In this document: positions 6,837 to 14,405 of the stretch, piece after piece
How positions within the stretch are numbered: position 1 is the first letter of the stretch
Layout: the number at the start of each line of letters is the position of its first letter
Source: a virus
Virus record (IMG/VR): IMGVR_UViG_3300020578_000006
Span: 1 to 64,000 of that record
Length of the DNA stretch: 64,000 nt
Reading direction: 5' to 3' (one strand)
Notes under the pieces: model-generated
Databases searched by the model: none
What the model was told of the DNA's origin: nothing
Seen by the model: only the letters and a program-made list of their open reading frames with translations
Program-made: the position numbers and the translations under genes

Positions 6837-7163
6837 CTAGTTTTTTTTATTTTTTTTTAACCAATCATAACCTATTGATGCTCCAGTTTTTAGAGATTCA
6901 ACTTCCGGACTATTTTTGCCTTCCAGTAACATATATTCTGCACTTAAGGACTTTCGTATCGATATAAGCTCATCTCCCTTTATTCCTTTAAGCATTGTAA
7001 TATATCCGCCGGGCCATTTACCATAAAGCTCCTCTAAAGATTCACAGCTAGGTTCACTCCAAACTTCTATAAATTCATTGTAATATCCTGTTGATTCTAA
7101 ATATTTTTCAGTAGGAGTTTTTGCCCACTTAGACCACGATAATTCATTTTGTGAGTTGAACAT
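6837..7163 (-). CDS. hypothetical protein (108 aa)
   Basis: Soluble, aromatic-rich product (MFNSQNELSWSKWAKTPTEKYL) with SLEELYGKWPGGY and a Lys-rich end (WLKKNKKN). No family recognised. It precedes the non-coding RNA promoter and lies left of the tRNA cluster. Confidence 0.55.
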   Translation of the reverse strand: MFNSQNELSWSKWAKTPTEKYLESTGYYNEFIEVWSEPSCESLEELYGKWPGGYITMLKGIKGDELISIRKSLSAEYMLLEGKNSPEVESLKTGASIGYDWLKKNKKN

Positions 7164-7194
7164 AATATATTTAAATTAATAATATCTAAATCAA

Positions 7195-7267
7195 TAGCGA
7201 GTATGGGATTCGAACCCATGTATCGGGAATGAAAGTCCCGAGTCCTAGACCCCTAGACGAACTCGCC
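7195..7267 (-). tRNA. tRNA-Glu (UUC)
   Basis: Full cloverleaf: acceptor GGCGAGT/ACTCGCT, anticodon stem CGGGA/TCCCG with loop CTTTCAT (anticodon TTC), T-loop TTCGAAT. CCA is not encoded. First of a leftward three-tRNA cluster. Confidence 0.93.
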
Positions 7268-7271
7268 GTAT

Positions 7272-7347
7272 TGGTGGGCGTACAAGGATTTGAACCTTGG
7301 ACCAAGGCATTATGAGTGCCCTGCTCTGACCGCTGAGCTATACGCCC
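7272..7347 (-). tRNA. tRNA with CAU anticodon (Met elongator or Ile2)
   Basis: Acceptor GGGCGTA/TACGCCC, anticodon loop CTCATAA (CAT), T-loop TTCAAAT, with an encoded CCA end (7272-7274). It lacks the initiator features seen at 14334-14405, so it is an elongator Met or a lysidine-modified Ile(AUA) tRNA; sequence alone does not decide. Confidence 0.9.
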
Positions 7348-7352
7348 ATCTT

Positions 7353-7425
7353 TGGCTCAGGAGGGACTTGAACCCACACTTGAGCGATTTTAAGTCGCTT
7401 GCCTCTGCCGTTGGGCTACTAAGCC
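7353..7425 (-). tRNA. tRNA-Leu (UAA) with short variable arm
   Basis: Acceptor GGCTTAG/CTGAGCC, anticodon stem AGCGA/TCGCT with loop CTTAAAA (anticodon TAA), T-loop TTCAAGT with one T-stem mismatch. The variable region is only five bases (CAAGT), whereas bacterial tRNA-Leu normally has a long class II arm. Identity by anticodon; charging by LeuRS uncertain. Confidence 0.8.
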
Positions 7426-7469
7426 AACTTGAAATAATAGTATATTGGAATTTAGAATTTAGGCAACTT

Positions 7470-7841
7470 TTAAAAGAATCGTTTTGCTGCCCCGGGCATC
7501 TGGCCGGCCCGTCTCATATGTTCGATATCTTTTTCAGCTAAAATTAATGCTTCAAGAAAAGCTTTTAAAACACCGAACCGCTCGTACATTCTTTTGTAAA
7601 CGAATTCAGGTTCGTTTTGTTTTATTCTTTTAGCCAAATCCTCAAACTTACCTGCTAAATTTTCTTTGATTTGGGCAAGAGTAAAAATACCAACACCCTG
7701 AACCATTACGTGGGAATTTTCTATATTCTCTTTATCCCATTTTGCTATAACTTTAATCTTACTCTTAGGTGCTGGAAGCCCTTGAGTGTTCTTTATAACA
7801 TCTTCATATTGTTCAAAGATTGTATGTGTATCTTTGTTCAT
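7470..7841 (-). CDS. tagged protein, possibly virion-associated (123 aa)
   Basis: N-terminus MNKDTHTIFEQYEDV belongs to a tag shared with the genes at 8086, 17031 and 17430 (M-x-N/K-D-S/T-x-x-IFE-x-Y). In T4, short N-terminal tags target internal proteins to the prohead; that role is inferred here. The rest is helical and basic, ending GQMPGAAKRFF. Preceded by a late-type CTAAATAA four bases before ATG, consistent with late expression. Confidence 0.6.
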   Translation of the reverse strand: MNKDTHTIFEQYEDVIKNTQGLPAPKSKIKVIAKWDKENIENSHVMVQGVGIFTLAQIKENLAGKFEDLAKRIKQNEPEFVYKRMYERFGVLKAFLEALILAEKDIEHMRRAGQMPGAAKRFF

Positions 7842-7845
7842 ATTA

Positions 7846-7853
7846 TTATTTAG
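7846..7853 (-). promoter_or_regulatory. T4-type late promoter (CTAAATAA)
   Basis: Minus-strand CTAAATAA, one base from the T4 late consensus TATAAATA, four bases before the ATG of 7470-7841. No -35 box is seen, as expected for T4 late promoters. Confidence 0.5.
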
Positions 7854-8089
7854 TTACTATGAATATACATATCTGTCCTTATTGCATATTCTTTATAATC
7901 AGCATAGTAAAATCCTCTATCCCCCCCATCTAGTATAATTGTTGGTCTATTCTTTATAAAAAAACACCATTGATCGGTAAACTCTTTACCGTGAAAATTT
8001 AATACATCTTCCTGTAAAACATAATCAGATGTTGTTTCAACTCCACCAATTCCTTTATAGTTTAATGTTCTTTTAGGACAAAATTTCAC
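7850..8089 (-). CDS. hypothetical protein (79 aa)
   Basis: Starts MKFCPKRTLNYKGIGG; aromatic-rich, ends IRTDMYIHSN. It overlaps the stop of 8086-8949 by four bases (ATGA), so it is probably co-translated with that tagged late protein. No family recognised. Confidence 0.55.
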   Translation of the reverse strand: MKFCPKRTLNYKGIGGVETTSDYVLQEDVLNFHGKEFTDQWCFFIKNRPTIILDGGDRGFYYADYKEYAIRTDMYIHSN

Positions 8090-8949
8090 GAGTTTTTAAC
8101 ACAATTATTAACTCTTTTTCCACCCTTAATTTTAGTTCCTTGTTTATGATATCCCTTCCAACATTTAGGGTCTAATCGTCTCTCTTCACTTTCAGCTGAA
8201 GCACGTCTTTGTTCATTATCTGCATCTTTTTTATTCTTTAATTCATTTTTTACGCTAAGAAGATGATTGATATCAATCTTATCTTCAGGCTTTGATGCCC
8301 ATGTCTGATTGTACATTTCGGCAAATTTCTTTAAAACCCAATCTTCATAAAAAGGAGAATGTGTCTCAAAAAACTTTATATAAGGGTCGGAACCTTCTCG
8401 TTTATATTCACTTCTAAAAAACTTGCCCAATATACTCATCCATCTTGATTCATTTTCTTTTCTTCTCTTCACATCACCTGGACTCTCTTCACCTTCGCCT
8501 TTTAACTCCATTTCATGTGCATAGTCTTGTGCAGAATATTCCTCTTTACTATCAGGCATTTGTTCTCTAAATTCATCTTCAACATCAGGGAATCCATGCT
8601 CTTGGTACCAACCATATTGAGACACCACATCCATAGGAAAGTCTTCATCATACATAAATAGATTCATAGCGCGTTTTTCTGGATTTTTATCGTGTTTAAA
8701 GATCCTCTTTACAACTTCATCAAACGCCAATTCCAGCACTTTCCTTTGACCTTCTTTTGTATTTGTATCAATATCTCTAGGAAGAAAAGCGGCTGCTATC
8801 TCGTGAGTATATTTTAATTTCTCTTTTGGCTTATCTTCAGGAAGCTTGGAGGCTGCATGTTTTGAAAGCTTTGCAAATTCTGGATATGGCATACTTTCGG
8901 TTACTACGGTTTTATATGCTTCAAATATAAGATGACTGTCTTTATTCAT
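8086..8949 (-). CDS. tagged late protein with C-terminal Cys motif (287 aa)
   Basis: N-terminal tag MNKDSHLIFEAYKTV (see 7470-7841), then a charged helical body (about 150-250, many Glu/Lys/Arg) and a C-terminal motif with DPKCWKGYHKQGTK and NNCVK. A closely similar Cys-Trp-x-Gly-Tyr...Asn-Cys-Val ending is found on several proteins of marine T4-like phages, mostly unannotated. Preceded by CTAAATAA, so probably late. Likely packaged or assembly-related (inference). Confidence 0.65.
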   Translation of the reverse strand: MNKDSHLIFEAYKTVVTESMPYPEFAKLSKHAASKLPEDKPKEKLKYTHEIAAAFLPRDIDTNTKEGQRKVLELAFDEVVKRIFKHDKNPEKRAMNLFMYDEDFPMDVVSQYGWYQEHGFPDVEDEFREQMPDSKEEYSAQDYAHEMELKGEGEESPGDVKRRKENESRWMSILGKFFRSEYKREGSDPYIKFFETHSPFYEDWVLKKFAEMYNQTWASKPEDKIDINHLLSVKNELKNKKDADNEQRRASAESEERRLDPKCWKGYHKQGTKIKGGKRVNNCVKNS

Positions 8950-8963
8950 CTTATTATTTAGTC

Positions 8964-9509
8964 TTACAAATCAATAGGTTCGTATTTGTCCAATACGTTA
9001 GAAAGGTCCTTTTTAGGCGGAGTAAAGTTTTTAAGTTTAAATTTTCTAAAGTATTCAATATTATTGCCAAGATTATCTCTAGAAACATTAAACGAAACAT
9101 ATTTCTTACCATTTTTATCTATTTTATATTCGGGCGATATTCTATTAATAAAATCAATCATGCTTGCTCTATCATATTCAACCACTACTCCTTCGTCCAT
9201 ATCTACATGCATCATTCTATGATTCTTTTTTCGAGATATTTCATCAGGGTAAACAAATATAAAACCGTTCTTTAAATTGGCTTTCACATCTACACTATAA
9301 TAATTGGCCCAGGTATTCTTTTTAAATTCAAAATCTATGCCGGCAATCTGCTTCTCCTTATCATTCTCATACCATATTACGTCATGGTAAGTACTTTCTA
9401 AATATTCTAGAATTAACTTTTCTGCCCGTAATCCTTTATCAGTATATTCATTATCCCCGTATGCCTCTTTTGTGGTGTTTGTCCATTTCCTTGTAATTCT
9501 CTTACTCAC
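8964..9509 (-). CDS. possible PD-(D/E)XK-like nuclease (181 aa)
   Basis: GTG start at 9507-9509 chosen because it overlaps the stop of the upstream gene; a longer ATG start at 9533 would overlap by 32 bases. The body contains a helix with Glu (KGLRAEKLILEYL), then GIDFEFK and VDVKANL, matching the Asp ... Asp-x-Lys layout of PD-(D/E)XK nucleases of the resolvase/restriction type. The match is short, so function is tentative. Confidence 0.45.
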   Translation of the reverse strand: MSKRITRKWTNTTKEAYGDNEYTDKGLRAEKLILEYLESTYHDVIWYENDKEKQIAGIDFEFKKNTWANYYSVDVKANLKNGFIFVYPDEISRKKNHRMMHVDMDEGVVVEYDRASMIDFINRISPEYKIDKNGKKYVSFNVSRDNLGNNIEYFRKFKLKNFTPPKKDLSNVLDKYEPIDL

Positions 9510-9783
9510 GGTCAAATACCTCAAAACCTTCATCTTCTAGCATATCAGCTGCTGTATCGCTTGCAATATTATAAGCTGTTTCAAATTCACCCTCACGGAG
9601 AAAATCTTGAATTTCATCTACCCCACTTCCGAACGTAGCAGTATCAGGTAAATCAGAACTTGTAAAATAAGATCTAGTATACTTTTTTAAGTAACTATCA
9701 ATTAGTTTTATAGCCACAACTTGTTCCCCGGATTGGTTTATAAGTCTCTTAAGTTTATCTTTTTGTTTTTCGGTTAAATTCAT
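9502..9783 (-). CDS. hypothetical protein (93 aa)
   Basis: Start at ATG 9781-9783 (MNLTEKQKDKLKRL), overlapping the TAA of the lipoprotein gene (TAATG). Helical, acidic C-terminus (DMLEDEGFEVFDRE). Unknown. Probably co-transcribed from the strong promoter at 9984-10011. Confidence 0.6.
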   Translation of the reverse strand: MNLTEKQKDKLKRLINQSGEQVVAIKLIDSYLKKYTRSYFTSSDLPDTATFGSGVDEIQDFLREGEFETAYNIASDTAADMLEDEGFEVFDRE

Positions 9784-9977
9784 TAATATTTTGCTCCCCA
9801 AATTTTTATTCTAGCATTAGGATCGTTGCTTCCATCAGGAGTGTCAAGCATATTATATTTGTTATAATCCCAATCTATACTGTCTTCGGCCATGTTATTC
9901 CTAGTATATGGTCCTTGTTTAACGCTAGTACAAGAACACAAAACAATTCCTGCTAGTAGTAACAATATTAAATTCAT
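9783..9977 (-). CDS. small lipoprotein (64 aa)
   Basis: Signal peptide II pattern: MNLILLLLAGIVLCSC, with a lipobox-like LCSC; mature protein about 48 residues, Asp/Asn/Tyr rich. Phage lipoproteins act in superinfection exclusion or in lysis (o-spanins), but no other spanin partner is visible. It stands first behind a near-perfect sigma70 promoter, so it is probably made early and strongly, favouring an early membrane role over lysis (inference). Confidence 0.7.
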   Translation of the reverse strand: MNLILLLLAGIVLCSCTSVKQGPYTRNNMAEDSIDWDYNKYNMLDTPDGSNDPNARIKIWGAKY

Positions 9978-9983
9978 ACTATT

Positions 9984-10011
9984 ATTATAAAGGTTATTAA
10001 AGTTATGTCAA
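9984..10011 (-). promoter_or_regulatory. consensus sigma70 promoter for the lipoprotein gene
   Basis: -35 TTGACA (10006-10011), 16-base spacer, -10 TATAAT (9984-9989), six bases to ATG. Both boxes match the consensus exactly. Predicts a leaderless mRNA. Confidence 0.85.
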
Positions 10012-10012
10012 G

Positions 10013-10039
10013 AAAAAAAAGCGGTTTCAACGATACCGC
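10013..10039 (-). terminator. rho-independent terminator
   Basis: Minus strand: GCGGT/ACCGC stem with an inner TC/GA pair (10021-10039), followed by eight T (10013-10020). It ends the 10149-10573 unit. The next promoter's -35 begins one base beyond the T-tract. The rest of the 9978-10148 gap holds another 6-bp hairpin (AGGATT/AATCCT) and no gene. Confidence 0.75.
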
Positions 10040-10148
10040 AAAACGTGGATTAGGATTGGTATGGGCTAATCCTACTTTCCTCCATACATCCACCTAATCA
10101 TTTACGTAGGAACTATTATTAGTATAAGATAGAAGAAATAATAATCAA

Positions 10149-10352
10149 CTACCAATGTCGAATTACATTAGCTATAATAAACCCGCATGTAATAAAATTA
10201 ATTAGAACTATGAGAGTACGAATAATTAAGCTAATATTTGCATCTCTTACTTTAAGTGTGGGGATCTCGGGTTTATCGCCATCTGTTAGGCCAATTCTAT
10301 GATCAATAGTTCTAGACCATATTAGCCAGATTTTAGTAAAAGCTTTTTTCAT
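10149..10352 (-). CDS. membrane protein (67 aa)
   Basis: Basic N-terminus (MKKAFTKIWLIW), a polar middle, then a hydrophobic helix at about residues 43-64 (LIIRTLIVLINFITCGFII). One transmembrane segment likely. Its start overlaps the upstream gene's end by four bases. Unknown function. Confidence 0.55.
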   Translation of the reverse strand: MKKAFTKIWLIWSRTIDHRIGLTDGDKPEIPTLKVRDANISLIIRTLIVLINFITCGFIIANVIRHW

Positions 10353-10573
10353 TTTACAGTTTTGTTCAGTCTCTCAACTTCGTCCAAAAATGCTACTAAT
10401 GATTCCGATATTCTATATCTGTCTTGGTTCACAATGCCTTCAATTTTCACATAATCACCATTAACATACCTGTATGCTTGATCTCTACATATTCTACGAA
10501 ACTCTCCAACACATTGTTTAAGCTCAAAAAATTCTTCTTGAGTTAATTTTACATCTCTGAATGTGTACTTCAC
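10349..10573 (-). CDS. hypothetical protein (74 aa, GTG start)
   Basis: GTG at 10571-10573, six bases after a TATAAT (10580-10585) that overlaps the ATG of the divergent gene. Soluble helical protein with Cys at about 21 and 29. The -35 box is weak. Function unknown. Confidence 0.55.
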   Translation of the reverse strand: MKYTFRDVKLTQEEFFELKQCVGEFRRICRDQAYRYVNGDYVKIEGIVNQDRYRISESLVAFLDEVERLNKTVK

Positions 10574-10584
10574 TAAGTAATTAT

Positions 10585-10854
10585 ATGCTCGATAAAATTA
10601 AAAGCCATTTTAACAAAAGCTATAATTTAGTTTTTTGGGTATTGTTTGCCCCTGCTATGATTTGGACATTTTACAGTATACACGAATTATATACGGTATA
10701 TTTTGATCTGCTGACCAAACAAGATCACATGCAATTTTTTCTTAGAATTTTCTTTCCATTATCTGTAGCGTTATATGTTACATCATTAGAACGGGCAGCA
10801 CGAAAGAGACGAGAAAGGCTTAAACAGAATATTGAAAATTATCTAGATACTTAA
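10585..10854 (+). CDS. membrane protein (89 aa)
   Basis: Start chosen at ATG 10585 (MLDKIKSHFNKSYNL); a frame from 10561 lies inside the divergent gene. Two hydrophobic stretches (about 16-35 and 54-72) flank a polar loop, followed by a basic C-terminus (ERAARKRRERLKQ). Probable two-pass inner-membrane protein of unknown role. Confidence 0.5.
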   Translation: MLDKIKSHFNKSYNLVFWVLFAPAMIWTFYSIHELYTVYFDLLTKQDHMQFFLRIFFPLSVALYVTSLERAARKRRERLKQNIENYLDT

Positions 10855-10928
10855 TCTTTAAATCTCTCCCGTAGGTAGAATACATATAACAATACGGCCA
10901 CACATATTAATAAAGATCCAATGCTCAT
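10851..10928 (-). CDS. membrane microprotein (25 aa)
   Basis: ATG at 10926-10928 overlaps the TGA of 10925-11179 (ATGA). The sequence MSIGSLLICVAVLLYVFYL plus RERFKD is one complete transmembrane helix with a basic/charged end. It overlaps the convergent gene by four bases. Too short for homology; supported by coupling and helix character. Confidence 0.4.
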   Translation of the reverse strand: MSIGSLLICVAVLLYVFYLRERFKD

Positions 10929-11179
10929 ATCTTAAATGATTTATTCCACATAATCTCAAATGTCCATCCAGCGTAATCAATTGACAGCTCCCAAAAAGTA
11001 GAGTGAAACACACCATAAAATTTTGGAAACCATCTAAATCTATAAGAGTTTAAAATATAAAAACCTAGACCGTCTTCAAATACTATTTTGTAGTGAGGTT
11101 GGCTCACAAATACGTTTTCACCGAAGTTATGCGGCTTTATATCCTTAGGAGTACCAAATATAATTTTCATTAATCCCAA
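10925..11179 (-). CDS. hypothetical protein (84 aa)
   Basis: Aromatic-rich, beta-type protein (MGLMKIIFGTPKDIKPHNFG; ends FEIMWNKSFKI). Overlaps the end of 11170-11709. No membrane segment. Unknown. Confidence 0.55.
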   Translation of the reverse strand: MGLMKIIFGTPKDIKPHNFGENVFVSQPHYKIVFEDGLGFYILNSYRFRWFPKFYGVFHSTFWELSIDYAGWTFEIMWNKSFKI

Positions 11180-11709
11180 AGGTTCATATAATAAATGGAA
11201 AATAGCTTTAATCCACGTCTGTGTCTTTTATAATAATTATTATATTTCTCTTCATTAAACTCTGTTCTTTTATCTTCATCTAATGTAAATTGAAATGCAA
11301 AAATAATATCATCAAGTACGGCGCGCCACTCATCCTCTGTAAGCGATGTAGGTGGGTCTTGTGCAAATGCCTCATCACGAGTAAGTTCAATTATTTCTCC
11401 AAATCTATCCTCTATATGCCACCTGACACTGGTACCGTGAAATTGATTTCTCATTGCTTTTAAAACTGGAATAGATTTTCTAGCAATGTACCAAGCTGCA
11501 TTCCATTTATCTAAATCATCATACCCGCGAATATGGCGTTGAATAAAATATTTTATTTTAAAGTAAAGCCCAGAGGTTAGAGTATATTTCCATCTTGAAA
11601 CCCATATACAAAACTCTTCTATTAATCTATGTCTTGAGTATACTGGCTCTCCATCACCCCACAAAGATTTTATCTCAGCCAATCTTTTATTAATTTCGTT
11701 ATTTGACAC
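11170..11709 (-). CDS. hypothetical protein (179 aa, GTG start)
   Basis: GTG at 11707-11709. Helical, with RHIRGYDDLDKWNAAWYIARKS and repeated Trp/Tyr/Arg patterns; the RGYDDxDxWN motif occurs in phage proteins of unknown function. Co-directional with 11711-11860 one base upstream. No catalytic motif is obvious. Confidence 0.6.
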   Translation of the reverse strand: MSNNEINKRLAEIKSLWGDGEPVYSRHRLIEEFCIWVSRWKYTLTSGLYFKIKYFIQRHIRGYDDLDKWNAAWYIARKSIPVLKAMRNQFHGTSVRWHIEDRFGEIIELTRDEAFAQDPPTSLTEDEWRAVLDDIIFAFQFTLDEDKRTEFNEEKYNNYYKRHRRGLKLFSIYYMNLWD

Positions 11710-11710
11710 A

Positions 11711-11860
11711 CTAAACCTTCTTTAAAGTCCAGCTGTTATCTTTGTTGTCTTGCCATTCAATTTTATCACCAACAGACCACCCTAGATTAGCCAACAAATC
11801 ATCAGGAAGCTCAATATACAACTCGTCTGTTTTAAGGTCTTTTTTAATTTCTATTTTCAC
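11711..11860 (-). CDS. AbrB/MazE-like small protein (49 aa)
   Basis: GTG at 11858-11860 overlaps the TGA of 11857-12546 (GTGA). The segment IELPDDLLANLGWSVGDKIEW matches the swapped-hairpin pattern of AbrB/SpoVT/MazE proteins (leu-pro ... leu-gly-trp/leu ... gly-asp). In that family it binds DNA or acts as antitoxin; here it may be a phage transcription modulator (inference). Confidence 0.55.
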   Translation of the reverse strand: MKIEIKKDLKTDELYIELPDDLLANLGWSVGDKIEWQDNKDNSWTLKKV

Positions 11861-12546
11861 ACACCTGTCCAACGATAAGTCAGATTAGAAATTTTATGGC
11901 AAATCTTTTGAATTAGTTTAGAAGAGAAGAATACAAAAGGATTATAAATTTCCTTTACAATTGGATAATACCATTTTGCTCTAAAAACATTTCGCTTTGC
12001 AATTGATGTAGAGAGCTTTTGTTCAAATTCTTCGTTTTGCTTCTTTCTTGCTTTAGCAGTTTTCTCTGATTCAATCTCGGCTTTAATAAGATTTATCTTT
12101 TTTACCTTACCCTCAACAGCAATAACATTAAACTCAATATCTAGATATCTACCTCCTACTTCCTCATAGGTGTAAATACCAAAAGTACTAGTAGTCTTTA
12201 CTTTAACCTTAACTGGCTTCCTTTCATCTACAGTCTTTAGAGTAGGATGCTTTTTATTAATTTGTCTTTGAATAAATTTAAAATACAAACGCTCTAAAAA
12301 AGACCTATTATCTGTCCAACCGGAAAAAGGAGGGGTATAGGGTATCTTCTTACCGGTCGGTCTATACTCTGTAACAGATATTTGACCGGAAGAATCAATT
12401 GTAAAGGAAGATAATGTATTATCTAAATCTTTTGTCTGGAACTCGGAGGGTACTTGCTTATTATTATTCTTCAAAAAAGAAGATACTTCTTTTGGAAGAG
12501 AAGGAAGCTTTAAGTTTTCTATAACTACTGTGTCGAACATACCCAT
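11857..12546 (-). CDS. hypothetical protein (229 aa)
   Basis: Start at ATG 12544-12546 (MGMFDTVVIENLKLP); the frame extends upstream but through a TATAAT-like promoter region. MGMFDT openings are common on small phage structural or regulatory proteins of unknown function. A charged helix lies at about 165-190. No known domain recognised. Confidence 0.6.
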   Translation of the reverse strand: MGMFDTVVIENLKLPSLPKEVSSFLKNNNKQVPSEFQTKDLDNTLSSFTIDSSGQISVTEYRPTGKKIPYTPPFSGWTDNRSFLERLYFKFIQRQINKKHPTLKTVDERKPVKVKVKTTSTFGIYTYEEVGGRYLDIEFNVIAVEGKVKKINLIKAEIESEKTAKARKKQNEEFEQKLSTSIAKRNVFRAKWYYPIVKEIYNPFVFFSSKLIQKICHKISNLTYRWTGV

Positions 12547-12601
12547 AATATATATTATAAGAAATATGTGGAATATCAATAACATTTTATAAATTATTGA
12601 T

Positions 12602-12883
12602 ATGAAAGTGACCTTTACTCAGCCTGACAAAAGAGATAATAAAATACCTTTTTCCGAATTAAAGGTAGGAGATGTTTTCACCATAGCTGACCCAAAAATG
12701 TCTAAGGTCACATGCTATATGAAGACGAAGGTTAGCAAATATTATACAGCTTCTAATCTAGATTGTATTAACCTAGAAACTGGAGAGATATCTATATTTT
12801 CAGATACTAAAAAAGAAGTTATATCTGTAGATCAGTTATTTGTTTACAAAGTAAATGCTGAGATTAATGTAAAGGTTGATTAA
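12602..12883 (+). CDS. hypothetical protein (93 aa)
   Basis: Beta-rich soluble protein with a SELKVGDVFTIADP segment, typical of small phage SH3-like barrels. Divergent from 11857-12546 and overlapping the convergent prepilin-like gene by four bases. A TATAAAT-like element lies just upstream. Unknown function. Confidence 0.6.
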   Translation: MKVTFTQPDKRDNKIPFSELKVGDVFTIADPKMSKVTCYMKTKVSKYYTASNLDCINLETGEISIFSDTKKEVISVDQLFVYKVNAEINVKVD

Positions 12884-13614
12884 GGTTCTAAGGGATACCA
12901 TTTCTTAGAATCGGTTAGTTCGTGATATTCTAGAATACTAACACTACCGTTTAAGAACGCAACAATAGCATTATCGTTATATCTGGCTGAAATATAGCCC
13001 GTACTCTTTGGGTTACTTCTTGGATCATATTTGGATTTACTTTTAGGTATATCAACATAATAAAACCCTTCAAACCTCTCCCCCACGGCCATACTTCTTG
13101 ATGAAACAAACGCTATCGTTTGAGAAGGCTTTGTAACCTGGACTAATGATGAAGCAATTCTATTCTGATATTGCTTACCTTCATAATCATTTCCACCTAG
13201 ATAGATATTAAGACCAAAAGAAGGAAGCACACTTACAAGGTATGTCTGTGTTAAGCCTCCTTGTTTTTTGATATATCTGGCCGCCTCATTCACTAAAGTA
13301 CATCCATAAAAATCGTAGTTAAAGTAAGGAGCAAGTCTCCAAGGCCATCGGTGTGATTCATGACTCTCTTCACCGCCAATTTGCTTACCATTTATATCAA
13401 ACGCGGTACCATTAAGATCATAACTCTTCATTAGTAAATTATTATTATCACTACTATAAAGATTGTATGCGGTTATTAAATTTTTTATAGCACTAACCTC
13501 TTTTGCCTTTTTACCGGTATCATGCGCTTTACTCAAAACTGGAAGCCCAACACCTAGTAATATACCTATTACGCAAACTACTACCAAGCTCTCAACAAGC
13601 GTGAAAGCTTTCAT
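12880..13614 (-). CDS. prepilin-like protein with N-terminal methylation motif and C-terminal box resembling H-X9-DG
   Basis: 244 residues. The start MKAFTLVESLVVVCVIGILLG is a type IV prepilin/pseudopilin signal in which phenylalanine follows an Ala instead of the usual Gly cleavage residue, with the key Glu at +5. The C-terminal AIVAFLNGSVSIL resembles the box of prepilin-type proteins from Planctomycetota, Verrucomicrobiota and Lentisphaerota. Its ATG is coupled (ATGA) to the PEP-CTERM gene upstream. A bacterial-surface type protein carried by a phage; probably host-derived. Confidence 0.8.
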   Translation of the reverse strand: MKAFTLVESLVVVCVIGILLGVGLPVLSKAHDTGKKAKEVSAIKNLITAYNLYSSDNNNLLMKSYDLNGTAFDINGKQIGGEESHESHRWPWRLAPYFNYDFYGCTLVNEAARYIKKQGGLTQTYLVSVLPSFGLNIYLGGNDYEGKQYQNRIASSLVQVTKPSQTIAFVSSRSMAVGERFEGFYYVDIPKSKSKYDPRSNPKSTGYISARYNDNAIVAFLNGSVSILEYHELTDSKKWYPLEP

Positions 13615-14327
13615 TTTCTATTTAAAAACCATGTAATAAAAACAACCCCCATAGCGGCTATTAAAAATTCAAATGTAGATGGCTCAGGTATAATTGATAC
13701 ATTAGGGTGAAGAATTGGATCAGAATATTCTAATGAATAAAATTGTGCCGTTGTACCTTCAACGCTAGAATATGTTCCAATAAGCCCTATACCAAAATTA
13801 GTAAGAGGATCTATTTTCCATTGATTAAGAGCCTGGGTAATATTAAAGGATATCTCTCCAGATTGAATAAAAGTTACACTATCTAGAGTAGGTCTGTTTA
13901 AGAGATTAGTATTATACCAACTAAGAGGATCAGAAGCAAATTCTATATTTGAAAAACTATCTCCTAAGGCCACAGCCTTAATTGTAAAGGTCACTCCCGA
14001 AGTCAAATAAGAATATGTTGGGGGGCCTTGATAACCTGGTACCACAGTTCCAGGTACTCTGAATCTTTGAAGATTGAGTTTAAGTAGACCGGTACTGCCT
14101 AGCTCATAATTTGTAATATCATTAACCTCAACACCTCCCACATTGAAATGATATTGATAAGGGCTGCCAGCCTGTTGATTGTTAACACCTACAAAGAGAG
14201 GGGTTCTGGTTGAATTAAATGTTCCGTAATAAAGATAGTAATCAGCATCAGTAGATACGGCCAAGTTAACAGCATGACAGGCTGCACTAAGAAGCAGTGA
14301 TAATATAATTGTAATTAGTTTGTTCAT
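13611..14327 (-). CDS. secreted protein with PEP-CTERM sorting signal
   Basis: 238 residues. Signal peptide at 1-19 (MNKLITIILSLLLSAACHA), a beta-rich body, and a C-terminal PEP-CTERM tripartite signal: PEPSTFEF, a hydrophobic helix (LIAAMGVVFITWF) and basic LNRK. PEP-CTERM proteins are processed by exosortase in EPS-producing bacteria, so a host exosortase is implied. Body function unknown. Forms an operon with the prepilin-like gene and lies seven bases after the initiator-like tRNA. Confidence 0.85.
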   Translation of the reverse strand: MNKLITIILSLLLSAACHAVNLAVSTDADYYLYYGTFNSTRTPLFVGVNNQQAGSPYQYHFNVGGVEVNDITNYELGSTGLLKLNLQRFRVPGTVVPGYQGPPTYSYLTSGVTFTIKAVALGDSFSNIEFASDPLSWYNTNLLNRPTLDSVTFIQSGEISFNITQALNQWKIDPLTNFGIGLIGTYSSVEGTTAQFYSLEYSDPILHPNVSIIPEPSTFEFLIAAMGVVFITWFLNRK

Positions 14328-14333
14328 AAGATT

Positions 14334-14405
14334 TCGCGGGGGTCGGATTTGAACCGACGATCTCCTGGTTATGAGCCAGACGAGTTACCACTTCTCCACC
14401 CCACA
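14334..14405 (-). tRNA. initiator-like tRNA-fMet (CAU)
   Basis: Anticodon loop CTCATAA; acceptor TGTGGGG/CCCCGCG with a weak T-G first pair; T-arm GTCGG-TTCAAAT-CCGAC. Much of the body (GGGGTGGAG, CTCGTC, GGCTCATAACC, TCGTCGGTTCAAATCCG) matches bacterial initiator tRNA nearly base for base. The anticodon stem has two of the three initiator G-C pairs (T-A replaces one). CCA is not encoded. Confidence 0.85.
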
